Shown one piece after another: positions 5,618-7,589 of a stretch of 7,589 nt of DNA. Source of the DNA: Chloroflexota bacterium. Its GTDB lineage: Bacteria; Chloroflexota; UBA5177; JANWHV01. The notes under the pieces are model-generated. The model was not told the origin of the DNA, did not search any database, and saw only the letters and a program-made list of their open reading frames with translations. Both the position numbers and the translations under genes were made by a program. Numbering within the stretch: the stretch's first letter is position 1; every line of letters starts with the position of its first letter. The stretch covers positions 1-7,589 of the forward strand of contig JANWHO010000118.1 in assembly GCA_025450375.1 (NCBI GenBank). The letters run 5' to 3'.

Positions 5618-6793
5618 ATGCAACTCTTCGGTCGGAGGCAGGAGAAGCAACCCGAGGATCCACAGGAGAAGCTCAACAAGCAGGCCGCCGAAGCGGAGCG
5701 ATCCGCGTTGCTGTTCTTGCAGGGACGCCTCTACCAACAGGCCGCTGGCGAACTTCGCCGCGCCGTCAGCCTCAACCCGGCATCTACCACTGGACATGCC
5801 TATTTGGGGATGGTGCTTCAGCGGCTCGGAGAGCTGGAGGCGGCGGCGGGCGAGCTTCTTCTCGCGGTGACCCTGGCGCCGGAGGACGACGGACTACGCC
5901 GCACCTACGGGACCGTGCTGGAATCCTTGGGGAGGTTGGATGCCGCCCGAGACCAATACCAGGCGGCGGTCAACTTGCAGCCAGCGGACGCCCTCGGTCT
6001 TGCCGCGCTGGGCTCCCTGCTCCTGCGCGGTGGAGATCGAGAACCGGCCGAGCACCTACTCCGTCAAGGGCTGGCCCGCGAACCGCGGGATCCGGTAACT
6101 CTGGCCGATCTTGCCACCATCGAGCATCAACGAGGAAACCTCCAGGGAGCGATCGACCTGCTCAAGAGCGGCATCGAGCTTCTGGGGGATCAGGATCAGC
6201 CGCCGGTTGTCCGCCTCGGCGCCATGCCGGCTCCTCCTGACACCGTGGTCACCATTCAGGCTGGATTCCAACACACGTTGGGTCTCCTTCTGGGCGAAAC
6301 AGGGAATCTCAAGGCATCCGAGCAGGCTCTACGGGCGGCTCTTACCGCCCTGCCGTCGCTGGCGCCTTTACTGCGGGATTTGGCCCGTGTGCTGATTCGC
6401 CAGACCCGGCTCAGCGACGCGCTCGCTCTCTATGGCAGGGCGGAAAAAGACTTTCCCGAACAGCGGTCGCTCTATCAGCAAGATCTCTCAAACCTGGTGG
6501 CCGAGCATGGAATCACCGGCCGATCCGGATCGCCGAGCGAGGCCGCCGGACGTGCCCCCGAAGTCACGATCCTCAGCCCGGCCCAGACACCCGCGCCCCC
6601 GGCCCCCGCTCCTTCGGATCCGATCGCCGCTCTGCAACGACAGCTTCGGGACGATCCTGAAAATCGGGGCCTTCGCCGCGAGCTGAGCGTGGCGTTGTTG
6701 CGCGCCGGTCGGCTTGCCGAGGCTCTGGAGGAGGCCAGACTGGTCGAACAAATGCTCAGCCAACGCCATGGCCCGGAAAAAGCAGCCGGTTAG
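5618..6793 (+). CDS. Tetratricopeptide (TPR) repeat protein, cytoplasmic scaffold
   Basis: This 391-residue protein is built mainly from TPR helix pairs, which bind other proteins. Repeats can be read at about 25-54, 59-88, 93-122, 127-156, 161-190, 217-246 and 251-280, with the typical G/A positions and the closing L-x-P or A-x-x-P (L-N-P at 52-54, L-A-P at 86-88, L-Q-P at 120-122). A Pro/Ala-rich linker (314-336) leads to a last repeat-like segment (337-382). No signal peptide, lipobox or membrane segment is seen, so it is probably cytoplasmic. I chose ATG at 5618 because GGAGGGGAGG lies just upstream; ATG at 5585 lacks such a site and adds 11 unrelated residues. The stop is 17 bases before the metallophosphoesterase start, so the two are probably co-transcribed. 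Its partner is unknown. Confidence 0.88.
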   Translation: MQLFGRRQEKQPEDPQEKLNKQAAEAERSALLFLQGRLYQQAAGELRRAVSLNPASTTGHAYLGMVLQRLGELEAAAGELLLAVTLAPEDDGLRRTYGTVLESLGRLDAARDQYQAAVNLQPADALGLAALGSLLLRGGDREPAEHLLRQGLAREPRDPVTLADLATIEHQRGNLQGAIDLLKSGIELLGDQDQPPVVRLGAMPAPPDTVVTIQAGFQHTLGLLLGETGNLKASEQALRAALTALPSLAPLLRDLARVLIRQTRLSDALALYGRAEKDFPEQRSLYQQDLSNLVAEHGITGRSGSPSEAAGRAPEVTILSPAQTPAPPAPAPSDPIAALQRQLRDDPENRGLRRELSVALLRAGRLAEALEEARLVEQMLSQRHGPEKAAG

Positions 6794-6810
6794 GGGGAGA
6801 AACCAGCTTC

Positions 6811-7589
6811 ATGTTTCGTATCTTTTTTGCCACCGACGTTCACGGCTCCGATCTTTGCTGGAAGAAGTTCATAGCCGGCGCGAAGTTCTACGAGGCGAAC
6901 GCGCTCGTGCTTGGCGGCGATATGACCGGCAAAGCCGTAATCCCCATGGTGCGGGGGGCGCGCGGTGAAACGCGGGTGGAACTGATGGACCAGGTCCATG
7001 TTCTGAAGGACGAGGAGGCGGTCCGGGCCATGGAGACCACGATCGCCAATAAAGGCTACTATCCGGTGCGCCTCGAAGAGGACCAATTAGCGGAGTTACG
7101 GCAGCACCCGGAACGGATCGACGCCCTGTTTACCGAACGGGTGATCGTGCGTGTCCGCGAGTGGCTGGCCTACGCCGAGGCAAAGCTGGCCGGTACCGGG
7201 GTCCGCTGTTATGTCTGCCCTGGTAACGACGATGCCTTCGCCATCGATCCTCTTCTGCAAGAGTCCGAAAAGGTAATTCTGGGTGAAGGGCAGGTGCTCG
7301 CCATCGAGGAACAGGTCTCCATGATCAGCACGGGCTGGGCCAATCGTACCCCCTGGAATACGGACCGGGAACTGGATGAAGCCGACCTGGGGGCCAAAAT
7401 CGAAGCCATGGCGGCCAGCCTGCCCTCCTCCACCGGCTGGGTGTTCAATCTTCATTGTCCTCCTCATAAATCAGGTCTGGACGACGCGCCCGAGCTCGAC
7501 GCCGACATGCGGCCAAAGTACGCGGGCCATATTCTCGCGGCGGTTGGCTCAACCGCCGTCAGGGGCATGATCGAAAAATATCAGCCGCA
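6811..7589 (+). CDS. Metallophosphoesterase (calcineurin-like), 3' end cut by window edge
   Basis: The frame stays open to the right edge, giving 259 residues. It carries the metallophosphoesterase motifs in order: D-V-H (D9, H11), L-G-G-D (34-37), G-N-D-D (138-141) and N-L-H-C-P-P-H (213-219). The stretch G-S-T-A-V-R-G-M-I-E-K-Y-Q-P lies at the very end, where the family usually continues into its final G-H-x-H motif, so that motif is expected just outside. These residues bind two metal ions and hydrolyse phosphoesters; the substrate is unknown. About 100 residues separate the second and third motifs, longer than in small enzymes of this fold, so a family-specific insertion is present. Asp replaces the catalytic His of the common G-N-H-D motif. 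The start has GGGGGAGA about 10 bases upstream, immediately after the TPR stop. No signal peptide is seen. Confidence 0.9.
   Translation, partial: MFRIFFATDVHGSDLCWKKFIAGAKFYEANALVLGGDMTGKAVIPMVRGARGETRVELMDQVHVLKDEEAVRAMETTIANKGYYPVRLEEDQLAELRQHPERIDALFTERVIVRVREWLAYAEAKLAGTGVRCYVCPGNDDAFAIDPLLQESEKVILGEGQVLAIEEQVSMISTGWANRTPWNTDRELDEADLGAKIEAMAASLPSSTGWVFNLHCPPHKSGLDDAPELDADMRPKYAGHILAAVGSTAVRGMIEKYQP

Noticed and set aside
5521..6240. Plus-strand frame of 239 codons overlapping the TPR gene
   Set aside because: Arginine/glycine/proline-rich shadow frame over a clear TPR protein.
6790..7467. Minus-strand frames opposite the right-hand gene
   Set aside because: They are antisense to the metallophosphoesterase, whose motifs are read in order on the plus strand.

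Overview
The window looks like an ordinary stretch of GC-rich bacterial chromosome. It holds seven protein-coding genes in two divergent groups, two non-coding gaps, and no visible RNA gene, insertion sequence, prophage or CRISPR array. The two Ccs proteins show that the organism matures c-type cytochromes by System II (ResB/CcsB), so it makes periplasmic or surface-exposed c-type cytochromes. System II occurs in several Gram-negative phyla (for example Deltaproteobacteria, Nitrospirota, NC10, Acidobacteriota) as well as in Gram-positives and cyanobacteria. I cannot place this organism in a phylum from the sequence alone.

Left half, minus strand, read from about 4210 down to 1: resB, ccsB, a DUF169-family gene, and a mannose-1-phosphate guanylyltransferase gene cut off by the window edge. 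The resB-ccsB gap is 26 bases. ccsB overlaps the DUF169 gene by a GTGA stop/start, and the DUF169 stop overlaps a possible GTG start of the guanylyltransferase gene. This is the layout of one operon with translational coupling. ResB and CcsB together export and present haem for attachment to apocytochromes. The DUF169 protein has no known function, and the guanylyltransferase makes GDP-mannose for surface glycans, so the last two genes may ride along rather than share the pathway.

Middle, about 4211-4456: a divergent intergenic region with a perfect 18-bp palindrome and, just before the plus-strand gene, competing stems that touch its ribosome binding site. A stand-alone nucleotidyltransferase-fold gene (4457-5206) follows on the plus strand.

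Right half, plus strand: a 411-base gap rich in short inverted repeats (5207-5617), then a cytoplasmic TPR-repeat protein (5618-6793), then a metallophosphoesterase (from 6811) that runs off the right edge. The last two are closely spaced and probably co-transcribed.

I found no convincing new system. The points most worth checking are the coupling of a DUF169 gene to the cytochrome c synthase genes, the altered tryptophan-rich motif of CcsB, the structured leader of the nucleotidyltransferase gene, and the inverted-repeat-rich gap before the TPR gene.
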